A stretch of 64,000 bases of DNA from Megalopta genalis (GCF_051020955.1 NC_135013.1:8255501-8319500), one strand, 5' to 3'. Shown: positions 1 through 10,024, counted from the stretch's first letter. Numbers and translations: made by a program. Notes: a model not told the origin generated them from the sequence alone.

Positions 1-197
1 GAATAAAGTATAGAACTCTCACAGTTGCAACACACACGAGTCGACTCGGTTCTGCTATAAAATAAATGGATTCGCGAGACCCGACGGACGGTTTCTAGAT
101 CGATAATCGAACGGACCACCGTTAGAACCGCGCGGTTTACGACGAAGGACAGTACCACGTATTTTCCACGAGAAAACCGGCTCGCGTAGCCGCTTAC

Positions 198-312
198 CTA
201 TAATGATTTTAGAGAAAATCCCTACTGCCGCGAAGGTTATACTGCTCGCGATGTTCCAGAGGCTGCTCGAGTTACGAAGCTTCGGTATGATCCACTTGAT
301 GTCGTATAACAT
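198..312 (-). CDS. Taz: Tafazzin, coding exon 1
   Basis: Seen: on the minus strand an ATG at 312-310 opens 38 codons beginning MLYDIKWIIPKLRN and ending GIFSKIII, then one base (G), then a strong donor GTAAGC at 197-192. Known: tafazzin is the mitochondrial phospholipid-lysophospholipid transacylase that remodels cardiolipin, and insect orthologues start with this kind of amphipathic plus membrane-anchoring segment. The exon ends in phase 1; joined to an exon starting AA it gives Glu, as expected in the family (III-E-W). The gene should continue left of the window. The only exon 2 visible here is at 6748-6876 on the opposite strand, so the two cannot be joined by ordinary cis-splicing. Confidence 0.88.
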
Positions 313-560
313 TGCACTGCCTTCCGCTGGCTGGTTCCAAAGGGGAAAACAGCAGTGCGGCACTTTTCCGGACGATCGGGAAGCGACTTCCCCGCGAGAA
401 ATCGTCGACTCTTTCGTAACTCGCGACAACCATCTTCGTGCCAACTTCACGCCATATTTCCCGATAACTGTCACGTGGTCGGCCGACCGTAGCCGAGCCG
501 AGCCGAGCCGGCCGCGGTATGCGATTTCAGCGATTCAGCTTTACTAAATTAATAACTTGC
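313..560 (-). promoter_or_regulatory. GC-rich upstream region of tafazzin exon 1
   Basis: The sequence upstream of the minus-strand ATG is CpG-rich, with repeated CCGAG units near 490-510, then falls sharply to AT-rich DNA beyond 560. This fits a TATA-less CpG promoter with the 5' UTR. No TATA box or clear initiator was seen. The long minus ORF through here is read-through of UTR and exon, not extra protein. Confidence 0.5.
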
Positions 561-1000
561 GCTTTGTTGTCGGACGAAAAAAAATGATCCTGTCACGTAG
601 CGTGGAAAATCGGCATTGGCGTATATACATTATACCATGAGAATACCGGAGTTCCGAGGTATCTATCGGCGCTTAGATATCGAAGAATTTCTGAAATATT
701 AACTTAACGGTGACAATGCGTAATTTTGTATGTATAGGGTTAATAAATTAACGACTTGGTTTCCGAGAAATTCGATTTAATGGGACACATCTGATCTACG
801 ATGTACGTGTGCAGGATTGGCATTGGCAGTTCGCGTAAGTACATCTGTGTTTTACGTGTTTAATGTGCAGTTATTCACGTCTTTCGTGAGCGTGACTTTA
901 ATAGTCGTGCATTGCAATTATTTAGTAGGTTAAGTAGTAGTCCTTTATTACAAGCCTGGAGAAGTATATTTATTGTAATATAATATAAGAAGAAATTGTG
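561..1000. other. Intergenic stretch with a possible divergent untranslated first exon
   Basis: No ORF of note. A well-formed donor (CGC|GTAAGT) at 835 on the plus strand follows moderately GC-rich sequence, so a plus-strand noncoding first exon ending at 834 is possible, diverging from tafazzin exon 1. This is a weak inference from one splice motif. Confidence 0.2.
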
Positions 1001-1255
1001 GTTAATATCAAATCAAATGATATTATGATATTATAATATTATGATATATAATATAATATATAATAAATGATATTATAAATATCATCAATAAATATATGAT
1101 ATATAATATAATATATAATAAATGATATTTGAATATCATCAATAAATATATCAGAATATAATATCATCATATATATCAATATATATCATAATATAATATC
1201 ATCAATAAATATATGATATATAATAAATGATATTATAATATTATATCGAATGAAA
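1001..1255. repeat. AT-rich tandem repeat
   Basis: Degenerate tandem array built of ATATAATA, ATAAATGATATT and ATCATCAATAAATAT modules, nearly pure A/T. No coding potential. Confidence 0.75.
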
Positions 1256-1912
1256 TAAATCACGATGTTTGATTTTGTACGTGTAGTGAAGCTATAGATT
1301 GAGATCGATTATGGTTGGCAGACATATTGGATCGTTCGAGATTAAAGTGTAATTGCGTTTGAAACACTTGTTCTCGCGTTGAATGTGTGCAAATGTGCTC
1401 GTGATTAGAGCGATTGTAATCTGCTTCCTTCTGCAATAACACGGCCATCATCCTGCTAATTAATTGAAAATGATCTCCGAGACATTTCTCGCGATTAGAC
1501 GGCAGAAGATCGTGTAAGGTAAAATGAATGCTGTTTTACCAGACAAATTTTGAACGACTTTGCTTCTTCCTTTATTATTCCTTTTGCATGAACTCTCTAT
1601 TATTAACTCGCGTATTTACTTTACCGTTTTCCCGAACATTTATCTACGCTTCGCATAGATAGATAATGTTTCCGTAATCTATTGGGCAAAATTTGTTTAT
1701 CTACCGTTGCGAACTTAACCTATGCCCCTAATTTGAGATAATTCGAAAATAGTGACGTGCACGGCGATAAGCTTGCGGTTTGAAAGTCTCTCTCTCTCGC
1801 GCTCTCTCTCTCTCTCGATCCTTTTCTTGAATTAGTATAGGAGTAATGAATATTAACCGTGTTTAGATAAGATTACGTCTTATTGAATGAAAAAGCTTAC
1901 GGTAATATAGAA
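1256..1912. other. Noncoding stretch with a short CT tract
   Basis: Ordinary AT-rich intergenic or intronic sequence. A CT microsatellite lies at about 1786-1818. A 63-codon minus ORF at 1260-1451 has no recognisable motif and is probably chance. Confidence 0.5.
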
Positions 1913-1984
1913 TAAAAAAAAATAATAATAATAATTATTATTATTTAATATAATAATAATAATAATAATAATTATTATTATTTA

Positions 1985-2016
<32 letters not shown>

Positions 2017-2100
2017 TATTATTTAATAATAATTTATTATATTATATAATAATAATATAATAATAATTATAGAATAAATAATAGAATAAAAAAAAATAAA
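1913..2100. repeat. (TAA)n microsatellite, partly inverted
   Basis: Runs of AATAATAAT interrupted by TTATTATT blocks, so parts can fold back on each other. Pure simple sequence. Confidence 0.85.
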
Positions 2101-2140
2101 AAAGAAGCAGCAGTCTAATATAATTTATTAAACAAACTGG

Positions 2141-2461
2141 TAAGAATGTATGTAATTGATACTCGTTCATAAATGAATATCATTCTCTCATGATCGGAAT
2201 TATAATTATTTATGTACACTATATCTTTGTTTATCTTGACTGAATAATACAGGTCTAATGATCATGGTTACCGAGGACTATACTTGAATAAATAAATGAT
2301 GTAAGAATATATGTAACTGATACTCGTTCACAAATGAATATCATTCTCTTACGATCGGAATTATAATTATTTATGTACGCTATATCTTTGTTTATCTTGA
2401 CTGAATAATACAGGTCTAACGATCATGGTTATCGAGGACTATACTTGAATAAATAAATGAC
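2141..2461. repeat. Two-copy tandem duplication, period about 161 bp
   Basis: Copy 1 starts at 2141 and copy 2 at 2302. Both carry TGATACTCGTTCA, the AATATCATTCTCT block and end in GAATAAATAAATGA. The copies differ at only a few bases, so the duplication is fairly recent. Confidence 0.85.
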
Positions 2462-2527
2462 CTCCGGTTTTTATCTCGACTATAATGTAAGAATTCAAGG
2501 CGGCTTTCTGAAACTCAACGATTTTAA

Positions 2528-2577
2528 TTCAATAGTCATTCGACTGATATATATATATCAGTCGAATGACTATTGAA
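2528..2577. repeat. Perfect 50-bp palindrome
   Basis: Two 25-base arms (TTCAATAGTCATTCGACTGA...) meet at a TATA centre without mismatch or spacer. It directly abuts the larger inverted repeat at 2579. Confidence 0.9.
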
Positions 2578-2578
2578 C

Positions 2579-2667
2579 CTAGGTTGTCGAAATGGATAAT
2601 CGAAATGAGGGAAAGCTTAAAAAAATGAGTAAATATATATATATATTTACTGATTTTTTATAATATA

Positions 2668-2711
<44 letters not shown>

Positions 2712-2915
2712 TTATTTATTTATTTATATATATTTACTCATTTTTTTAAGCTTTCCCTCATTTCGATTATCCATTTCGACAACCTGGGTCAAAGTAGACC
2801 CAGGTATATATACAGCTTTGAACAGCGTTTAACACTCCGACATCGAAGCTCGGGTCTACTTTGACCCAGGTTGTCGACCACGGATAATCAAAACGAGGGA
2901 AAGCTTAAAAAAAAT
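2579..2915. mobile_element. Foldback element with three copies of one arm
   Basis: The arm at 2581-2635 (AGGTTGTCGAAATGG...GGGAAAGCTTAAAAA) is repeated inverted at about 2730-2785 around an AT core, and again direct and more diverged at about 2861-2915. Between the last two arms lie CCTGGGTC-(6)-GACCCAGG at 2783-2804 and a second GGGTC/GACCC pair near 2853-2871, with a TTAA at 2829. This resembles a degraded TTAA-type foldback. No coding sequence. Confidence 0.6.
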
Positions 2916-3248
2916 CAGTGAATGAAAAAGGAAACCACGAACGAACCAAAGTCCGAGAGTTTAAACAAACTTTCGACGTACATTTCGTCACCTATCAAAG
3001 AAATTGAAAGTTCCGCGATTATATCCACTACAGGATATACGTACAAATATGTATGTATGTATGTACATAGCTGTACATACATAGTACACCATACTTTCGC
3101 CCTCGGAGGGTCTTACAAAAATGACGATGAATTTTGTAAGCGCTCTCCAACGACAGTTTTATTACGACTAGAATATTCCCGTAGAATGACCCGATTCTGC
3201 TGGCAGCTCGAAATGCTACGAAATCGTAAGACCAAAAACACGTGAACG

Positions 3249-4272
3249 TACAGTAATGTCTCCCTTAGTGACGCTGAGATTGCACAGAAAAATGGTCAAT
3301 TTAGGAAGAGCAGATGCAATTATTCGAGCTTTGCGGTTTATTTTTATAGTCAACGAATTATGCCAACGATTATAAAAACGAGCTGCAAGGCTCGAATAAT
3401 AGTATCTCCGCTTCCCAAATTGTCCATTTTTCTGCATAATTTCGACGTCAATTAGGGAGACATTACTATAGAGCAAATTCTTCCTAACTGACGCCCGGCT
3501 TGGAAACAAAAATGGACAATTTGGGAAGAGGAGACACGATTGTTCGAGCCTTGCGGTTCGTTTTTATAGTTTAGAATTATTCCAAGTACAGTAAATTCTT
3601 CCTAATTGACGCTCAAATTGCACACAAAAATGGACAATTTGAGAAGAGGAGATACGATTATTCGAACCTCGCGTCTCGTTTTCTTATAGTTGTTGACAAT
3701 TCGAAACTATTAAAACGCACCGTAAGGCTCGAATAATCGTATCTCCTCTTCCCAAATTGTCCATTTTCGTGGACAATCTGAGTCGTCAATTGGAGAGACA
3801 TTACTGCACCAGGCCCGCAACGCAGCGTTTTCCACGCTACTCGGACGTTTTCGCTTACGAAGATTCGCGCGTATCGCTTCGTCATCGGTAGACTGCGGAT
3901 CTTTGTGCGAAATAAAAATTGTCTGCTGCTATTGCAAAAGACGTAAGTCACTTGGAGATATCATTCTTTCTTTAACAAAGTAAATTCGTAGCAAATAATG
4001 CATATCGCAGTAATATGGGCTTTCAATCTTTTTATTGCTTCCAGTTGCAGTTACAGTAATGTCTCCCTAATTGACGCTCTCAGATTGTGCGCAAAAATGG
4101 ACAATTTGAGAAGAGGAGATACGATTATTCGAACCTCGCGTCTCGTTCTTAAAGTTGTTGACAATTCGAAACTATAAAAACGCACCGCAAGGCTCGAATA
4201 ATCGTATCTCCACTTCCCAAATTGTCTATTTTTCTGCACAATCTAGGCGTCAGTAAGGGAGACATTATTGTA
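3249..4272 (-). mobile_element. Composite of M-family foldback MITEs (M, half-M, M, unit U, M)
   Basis: Three complete M MITEs (3251-3468, 3589-3806, 4054-4270), a half copy (3471-3588) and a 247-bp unit U (3807-4053). Each M is about 215-218 bp, nearly fully self-complementary, begins CAGTAATGTCTCCCT or the variant CAGTAAATTCTTCCT, and is flanked by TA or a one-base variant of it, which fits a Tc1/mariner-class MITE. The order is the exact reverse of the block at 28177-29194, so the whole kilobase behaves as a repeat unit. Short ORFs here are shadows of the MITE arms. Confidence 0.85.
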
Positions 4273-4640
4273 GCCCCGCGCCGAGTCGAATGCAGCAACA
4301 TAAATTATAGAAAAATGTCTTTAATGAGAGAGCAGACGATGTTCCAACGTTTCACATTGTTGAAACAATACAAAAATACTGAACAAACGCTAATGATGGA
4401 AATACGACATAACGCGGTAAAACAATTATTTGTCCACCTAAGAACCGGCGATAAAGAGCTTCTCTAACAGAGCGTACGCACTAGGCCAGTTTTGTTGATA
4501 ACAATAACGAGACATAATTTGAGTTTCCAGCGCGCCATTCAACGAAGCGAATGTACTCAATGGAACAAACGGTGTTAGAAATAAGGCGGTTTCCATCGTC
4601 GTGCGACGACAGAATGAAGAGACGATAAATGGCGTGCCAA
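4273..4640 (+). other. Short unrecognised ORF region
   Basis: An ORF from ATG at about 4315 to the stop at 4467 encodes about 50 residues rich in K, E, M and L (MSLMREQTMFQRF...HLRTGDKELL). The composition looks helical and more coding-like than its surroundings, but I do not recognise it and no splice sites are compelling. It could be a terminal exon or chance. Confidence 0.2.
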
Positions 4641-4740
4641 CCGGAAGTAACTAAATGCCCAACCGTCTAGGGGTCTTTTCCTTCGTAGTGTCGCGTTCGA
4701 GCGTACCAAAAGCGTTCGCGGCGGGCACAAAAACCCGAGA

Positions 4741-4770
4741 TATAAAAAGAAACAGGGAAAAAGTATCAGG
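4741..4770 (+). promoter_or_regulatory. Candidate TATA plus initiator core promoter
   Basis: TATAAAAAG at 4741-4749 is followed by TATCAGG, with the A of TCA at 4768, 27 bases after the first T of the TATA box. This is close to the arthropod TATA-Inr spacing. The region 4640-4930 is CpG-rich. A short ORF starts about 50 bases downstream (MRTFAPRVNTL...). No transcript can be assigned. Confidence 0.3.
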
Positions 4771-5018
4771 AGCGCAGAGAACAGAGCAGCAGAACGTTTC
4801 GCGGGCGAACGATCGCGATGAGAACCTTTGCTCCTCGTGTAAACACCTTGACCAACGGAGTCTGGTGAAACGGTGACGAAAGTCGTTGTCACCTGTTGTA
4901 CGTGCCCGTCCCATGGGACACTTTACTTCGCGTCCCGCCTTTTTCGGGCGGATAAGTCTATACAGAGAGATTATCTTAATTAACAGTATGCCGTCCGGTG
5001 GCATAGTGTTGAGCATAG

Positions 5019-6239
5019 AACTGAGCCGTTTATTTTGAAAGTGGCATAAGTCATTAAGAGCATGAAAATTCGAGGTCTACGTGTTGTTAGTCTCTGCGGA
5101 TTTTATGCATTCGTGATAAAATTGAACGTAATGAGAATATTCAAAGAATGTAAGAATGTTGATATAATAACTTCATCTTGTTAAAATGATTTAAAAAAGA
5201 AAGAAAGTTGCAGGTGGTTTCTGTGTCTTGCGATTTGCGCAGACGACGTTTGTTGTCCGCAATCTAATTACATAGTATTATTAAATTAAATATTAAATAG
5301 TATTAAATAGTACTAATTATATATAAATACTATTATATAATAAATAATATTATAATAATAAATAGTATTAAATTAAATAGTAATGAATAGTATTAAATAA
5401 GATAATAATAAATAGTGTTAAATTAAATAGTAATAAATAGTATTAAATTAAATAATAATAAATAGTATAATAAATAATAAACAGTATTAAATTAAATAAT
5501 AATAAATAGTTGCAGGTAGTTTCTGTGTCTTGCGATTTGCGCAGACGACGTTTGTTGTTCTCAATCTAATTACATAGTATTATTAAATTAAATAAAATAG
5601 TATTAAATAGTACTAATAATATATAAATAGTATTATATAATATAAATAATATATAATAATAAATAGTAATAAATAGTATTAAATTAAATAATAATAATAA
5701 ATAGTATAATAAATAATAAACAGTATTAAATTAAATAATAATAAATAGTATTAAATTAAATAATAATAAACAATATTAAATTAAACAATACTATTATTAA
5801 ATTGCTCCCGCCGAATGAATAATAATATAGTTTCTCCTTCGCGCGAAGTTACAACATGAAAAATAAGAAGATCGGACAAATCGAGAAAACTGAAGTAACT
5901 GTGTAAGTGAAACGAAAATCCTTTTTGCAAGCTCCTCGGCCGCCGTTCGCATTTGCCACCGGGTAATGTCAAGATATGAGCTGTTTATTTTGAAAGTGGC
6001 ACAAGTCACTTTGTTTTTAAGTCCATAATATCGACTTAAATATATTCTATTTAAGGGTTTGCGTTTCAACACGTTTAAAAATATGGATGCTAACTTTCGA
6101 GAAGGTTTACTTGTATTTGTTATATCTCAGGATACTGATATTTTTCTCAGTATAAATAATTTCGTATAAACATTAAAAAGTCACCACTTTTCATTACGGT
6201 AAAGTGACTTACGCCATTTTCAAAATGAACGGCTCAACT
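5019..6239 (+). mobile_element. G4-family MITE with an extra terminus and trapped filler
   Basis: A 33-base solo left terminus (GAGCCGTTTATTTTGAAAGT...) at 5023-5055 is followed by about 920 bp of unrelated sequence and then a complete G4 MITE at 5978-6235. The 4-bp target AACT flanks the whole block (5019-5022 and 6236-6239), and P6 at 22218-22531 retains the empty site. The block therefore moved as one unit. A 4-bp duplication is found in superfamilies such as Sola and Chapaev; I cannot choose between them. Confidence 0.75.
5207..5800. repeat. Direct repeat pair and ATTAAATAGTA array inside the G4 filler
   Basis: A block beginning GCAGGTGGTTTCTGTGTCTT at about 5210 recurs at about 5513 (period about 303), each followed by long runs of TATTAAATTAAATAATAATAAATAGTA. 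The GC-richer core (GATTTGCGCAGACGACG) is conserved between copies while the AT tails differ. Confidence 0.75.
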
Positions 6240-6323
6240 ATCTGTTGTATGCCAGCGGTACCACTTTGGTGCCGTTTTAAAGAAAACTGAAATAACATTT
6301 GAACTATATTTCTTGGGTGTTAA

Positions 6324-6644
6324 CACGTTTCGAATGTCACGCCGGTTTCACAGAAATTGCCCATGGAGCCACGATGGATTTTCTTTTATGTGATACATAT
6401 AATGTTGAAATATTATCTGCAATAGATAAGTTACAGTGTATAATCATGTTTGACATGTCAATTGCGACAGGGGTCACTGTTCGAATCGACGATGGTAATA
6501 ATACAAAATTTTAGATATTGACATTTGTTTTAAATTATATATATATTCCTATCAATTTGGGCGCGCCGGTCACCGGTGGCCCCCATGACGTCACCGCCAA
6601 GTTGAAGTGCCGCTCACCGGTGACCCCCGGTGGCATTCAACGTG
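6324..6644 (+). mobile_element. P7 MITE (complete, internal to the exon-carrying block)
   Basis: 321-bp MITE with left terminus CACGTTTCGAATGTCACG and right terminus GGCATTCAACGTG, followed by TTGA (a decayed TTAA). The palindrome TCACCGGTGA (6614-6623) lies just inside the right terminus, and CACCGGTG occurs again at 6571-6578. No transposase sequence. An internal 71-codon ORF (6299-6514) has no motif. Confidence 0.7.
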
Positions 6645-6747
6645 TTGAACGCGTCCCATGCTTCGATACCTATGCGTCGCAGCCCTCTGTTCCTGGAAAT
6701 GCGAGTTAATTTACCGAAGCGTTTGTTTTCTATTCGTGCTGTTTAAG

Positions 6748-6876
6748 AATGGCTAAACAAAGCGACGGTGTACAACAAGCATATTATGACACGGGCGCTA
6801 GACTGCCGACCGAAAAATGTTCCTCTCATCACCATTTCGAACCATCACAGTTGCTTCGACGATCCAGGCATCTGGG
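6748..6876 (+). CDS. Taz: Tafazzin, coding exon 2 (inside a TTAA element)
   Basis: Seen: acceptor TTTAAG|AA at 6747/6748 after a T-rich tract; frame 2 + 42 codons + 1 reads WLNKATVYNKHIM...PKNVPLITIS NHHSCFDDPGIW; donor G|GTAAGT at 6877. NHHSCFDD is the H-x4-D acyltransferase active-site motif of tafazzin, which remodels cardiolipin at mitochondrial membranes. The starting AA completes the phase-1 codon left by exon 1 (198-312) to Glu, so the exons are splice-compatible, but they lie on opposite strands and point away from each other. Length 129 is a multiple of three and both ends are phase 1, so it can be skipped or added without a frameshift. It has no stop codon or disabled splice site. 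It is either a duplicated exon carried by the transposon or the only exon 2 after an inversion. Confidence 0.85.
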
Positions 6877-7251
6877 GTAAGTTCTATCCGGCGTTACGAC
6901 GAGATTACACAGTGGAACTCCATTTATGCCAGGCCTCCCAGCGTTAGAGCGCCGATGCGGAAGCTCGATAAATCCGCGAACCGTTTAATTCAGAAGCGGT
7001 GCGAGTCAATTGAAAAAGTAATATGGCTCGATCTGTCAGCAATTTTCTTCGGCTTCTCAACCCCTTTTGGTTCACGCTGCTTTTGTAGTAAACGCTTCGT
7101 GATTACAATGAACGTTCACATTGTTGGAACTAATATACACAAATATATTTTTATGGACGGAAATATATTTTCACGAATATACTTTTAGCTAGACTTGCAC
7201 TGGGGGATGACCCCCGTGGCATTCAACGTGCTAAAAGGCAGCAAACTAAAA

Positions 7252-7400
7252 AATAATATATATAATAAATATATATAATAATATATAATATATATAATAA
7301 ATATATATAATAATATATAATATATATAATAAATATATATAATAATATATAATATATATAATAAATATATATAATAATATATAATATATAATAAAAATAA
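7252..7400. repeat. AT tandem repeat, about 37 bp period
   Basis: Repeated ATATATAATAAATATATATAATA modules interrupting the P6 element. The tyrosine/isoleucine ORF on the minus strand is an artefact of the repeat. Confidence 0.8.
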
Positions 7401-7591
7401 TATATAGCATTGTGCTTATTCAACTGAGAATTAAGTAGGAAAATTCTCGGACGACGTATCTTAATTTTAGGAATTTATATTACCGCCATCTTCGAGATTT
7501 TTTTTCTAAATCTAAGATTTCCAAGCTATTATGCCGGCGTCAAACAAAAGAATCATATCTGAGATCTGCGGTATATCTCACATGGTGTTAA

Positions 7592-8169
7592 GCGACGGTA
7601 GTTAGCGGTCTCGTTAGCACGACTCGAAAATTGCGCGGGGACGCATTATAATAATTCATAGTTAGCGACCGTGGGCCGCGGCAATAGTAAAATATGTACC
7701 CGGCAGATCGGAGATAACCATTCACGGGCCGAACGGGTACACAATAAGACACTGATGTCTACGAAGCTCTCTGCCTGCGGCGGTGACTCTGCACTTGCTG
7801 TGTCAGCCGAATCCAAGCCAGCAGAAGCTATGGGGAAACGAACGATGAGGAACGACGGGGAGAGAAGGGTCGATGGGAATCATGCCTAGGGAGAAGCGTG
7901 CTAGAGGTGCATGCGAAGAAACTTCTGTTCGGATCACCTGTTTCGGGCGGATATTCTTATTGTATGATAATGAAATACGTTTTATTTTTAACGACCTGTT
8001 GCGAGACTATTGCTGCAATCCTCGTGGGATCCTCGCGGTTCTTATGTTTCTAGCTGTTTGATTTCTTTCTGGTCGAAAGATGCATTCCTTTGGAATGTTC
8101 TAGTATCTTTCATGCTATTCCTCAAGAGTCTAATGGATTGTACCTGCGTTCGAAGAGGGTTCAATAATT
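7592..8169. other. Moderately GC-rich noncoding or unrecognised stretch
   Basis: Several short ORFs (for example 7671-7889 plus) without recognisable motifs or supporting splice signals. May be exonic UTR or intron. Nothing firm seen. Confidence 0.3.
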
Positions 8170-8363
8170 TTTTCTCGCACAGAAATATTATATAGTATAT
8201 TATATGGAAATATTAGAAGTATTATATATTTATATTTATTATATTATATTTATTTTGTATTTATATTTATATTTATAATTGTTTCTCGCATAGAAATATT
8301 ATATAGTAAATATTATATAGTATATTATATAGAAATATTAGAAGTATTATATATTTATATTTG
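8170..8363. repeat. Direct repeats flanking the hexamer array
   Basis: The block TTCTCGCAYAGAAATATTA followed by TATAGTATATTATAT occurs at about 8173 and 8284, and again shortened at about 8668 after the hexamer array, so the array sits inside an older repeat. Confidence 0.7.
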
Positions 8364-8662
8364 TTATACTTATACTTATACTTATACTTATACTTATACT
8401 TATACTTATACTTATACTTATACTTATACTTATACTTATACTTATACTTATACTTATACTTATACTTATACTTATACTTATACTTATACTTATACTTATA
8501 CTTATACTTATACTTATACTTATACTTATACTTATACTTATACTTATACTTATACTTATACTTATACTTATACTTATACTTATACTTATACTTATACTTA
8601 TACTTATACTTATACTTATACTTATACTTATACTTATACTTATACTTATACTTATACTTATA
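8364..8662. repeat. (ACTTAT)n hexanucleotide array, about 50 perfect copies
   Basis: About 299 bases of uninterrupted hexamer. Any frame gives an endless YL or IS dipeptide ORF, which is an artefact. Perfect identity over this length indicates recent expansion. Confidence 0.97.
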
Positions 8663-8663
8663 A

Positions 8664-9674
8664 TTGTTTCTCGTATAGAAATATTAGAAGTATTATATAG
8701 TGTAGTATAGTACACTTGAAAATTGAAGTATTGCAATGAAAATATCTATCACGACCGTAATTGTCAATCTTTGGAAATGAAAGGTTATCAAGTAGCGTTA
8801 TCCGGGGGCTAAGATTGATCAATAATTTAATTGTGCACGCGCTACGACACTTTTCCCTTGTGTTCGCGTTAGCGTTTCATCGTAAAAAAACGAAAATCCG
8901 TGATACAATAGAAAATACTTATCGCGTTCCGATAAAATAACAGTTATTATCTGGATGCTTCCTGGTTCACAAAAGAGACGTCTCATTGATGATATCAATC
9001 TTCATCACGATGACAGCGATCAAGTGGCGACACAAAATTCTAATCATTCGCGTATACATGCGTTAAACATCACAGATTTTTGGGATTTCATTGTACTACC
9101 TACACATGAGAACAATGTGTATTCGGTATAAAAAAAACATTGAACTGTAAGTAATTGTAAGTGTTGGAAGATTGTAGGTTCCACGTTGAAATAGGAAAAA
9201 TAGAAGAAATTAGACAGGCCTCGTCTTTGACAATCAATTTGGACAACGTTATACCATTCTCTGGCGAAGGATTTAAGCAAAGGCCCATGATTTATGTTAC
9301 TTTAATATGTGAATTCAAACCGGTTGTCTCTATTCGTGTCGTTAATGAATGTTCCTTTCCGGCTGTTCTATCGTCTTGACTGACAGAATGTAATATATTT
9401 CTTATCGTCCCTCAGCTCGAGATGCTCGTTTCGACTTTTTCTAATCTTGTTTGGTAGCTCCGGGATATATTACAATGCCGCGAGTACATACCTATGTATA
9501 TAGGATTAGACTCGTGAAATCGATTACCAAAAATCAAAGATTCCGAAGGCTTCTGGAAACGGACTCGATTCAACGGTCTCTAGTGGTCTTTCGTGACTCT
9601 GATAGAATTTTCTAAAGCTTCGAATTTTCGAAGCTTCTTCAGACGCAGGGTCTTGCGACCGTTTAGGCTTAATA
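8664..9674. other. Unrecognised stretch with two modest ORFs
   Basis: Two plus-strand ORFs, at about 8954-9130 (MLPGSQKRRLIDDINLHHDD..., about 58 codons) and 9161-9379 (72 codons), have a mixed, soluble composition and could be decayed transposon or exon fragments. I do not recognise either. The remainder is ordinary AT-rich DNA. Confidence 0.25.
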
Positions 9675-10024
9675 TTGTACACCAGGGGTGTCAAACTGAA
9701 AAGCTAACTCGGGCCAAATAAACAATGCTTAACTTTAGGTGGGCCGCAAAAAAAAATCAATGTTCATAGAAACAAATATTTTTATTTTGACTAGTACATT
9801 GTTAATAAACATATATAAAGTTAAATTATTGTTTACGTCCTGATACTTGACATCTCTTCTCTGATACTATCTTTCCTATTTCGGGAGAGATTTTATTGGC
9901 CGAGACTACTTTCAACATTTCTAATTCACGTTTCTATTTTATTTTTACTTTGCGTCGGATATATCGACTGGGCCGCAAAAATGTTCATCTCGGGCCGCGA
10001 GTTTGACACACCCCTGTTGTACAC
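9675..10024. mobile_element. hAT-superfamily MITE with intact target duplication
   Basis: The element occupies 9683-10016 (334 bp), with termini CAGGGGTGTCAAACT and inverted GTTTGACACACCCCTG and subterminal GGGCCGCAAAAA repeats at both ends. The 8-bp duplication TTGTACAC is identical at 9675-9682 and 10017-10024. Termini of this type and 8-bp duplications are diagnostic of hAT. There is no transposase ORF, so it is non-autonomous. The perfect duplication points to a recent insertion. Confidence 0.93.

Larger units (their letters stand above)
6320..7234 (+). mobile_element. P7-family TTAA insertion carrying a captured tafazzin exon
   Basis: Inserted at TTAA (6320-6323; right copy decayed to CTAA 7231-7234) within P6; the empty target GGTATTAAAAGG survives in the paralogue at 22218-22531. 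Order: P7 left terminus (CACGTTTCGAATGTCACGCC), a P7 right terminus ending at 6644, about 560 bp including tafazzin exon 2 and flanking intron, then a second P7 right terminus (GACCCCCGTGGCATTCAACG) ending at 7230. Two right ends and one left end imply transposition between the left end of one copy and the right end of another, carrying the DNA between them. The structure is seen directly; the mechanism is inferred. Confidence 0.72.
4980..7591 (+). mobile_element. P6-family TTAA element, doubly interrupted
   Basis: Outer TTAA sites at 4980-4983 and 7588-7591. The left end (TTAACAGTATGCCGTCCGG) and right part (ATAGCATTGTGCTTATTCAACTG... to CATGGTGTTAA) match the uninterrupted 314-bp copy at 22218-22531. 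Two insertions split it: the G4 block at 5023-6235 with AACT duplicated on both sides, and the P7 block at 6324-7230 at a TTAA. An AT microsatellite also expanded inside it at about 7252-7395. Confidence 0.8.

Noticed and set aside
3216..4239. ORFs reading SPLPKLSIFV-type peptides in this and other M clusters
   Set aside because: They are translations of MITE arms; the same peptide appears on both strands because the arms are inverted.
6299..7188. ORFs of 63-123 codons within the P7 block
   Set aside because: They are in frames other than the tafazzin frame and cross its splice sites; only the 6748-6876 frame matches a known protein.
8347..8736. 129-residue IS-repeat ORF and 100-residue YL-repeat ORF
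   Set aside because: Pure product of the (ACTTAT)n array with no start context or domain.
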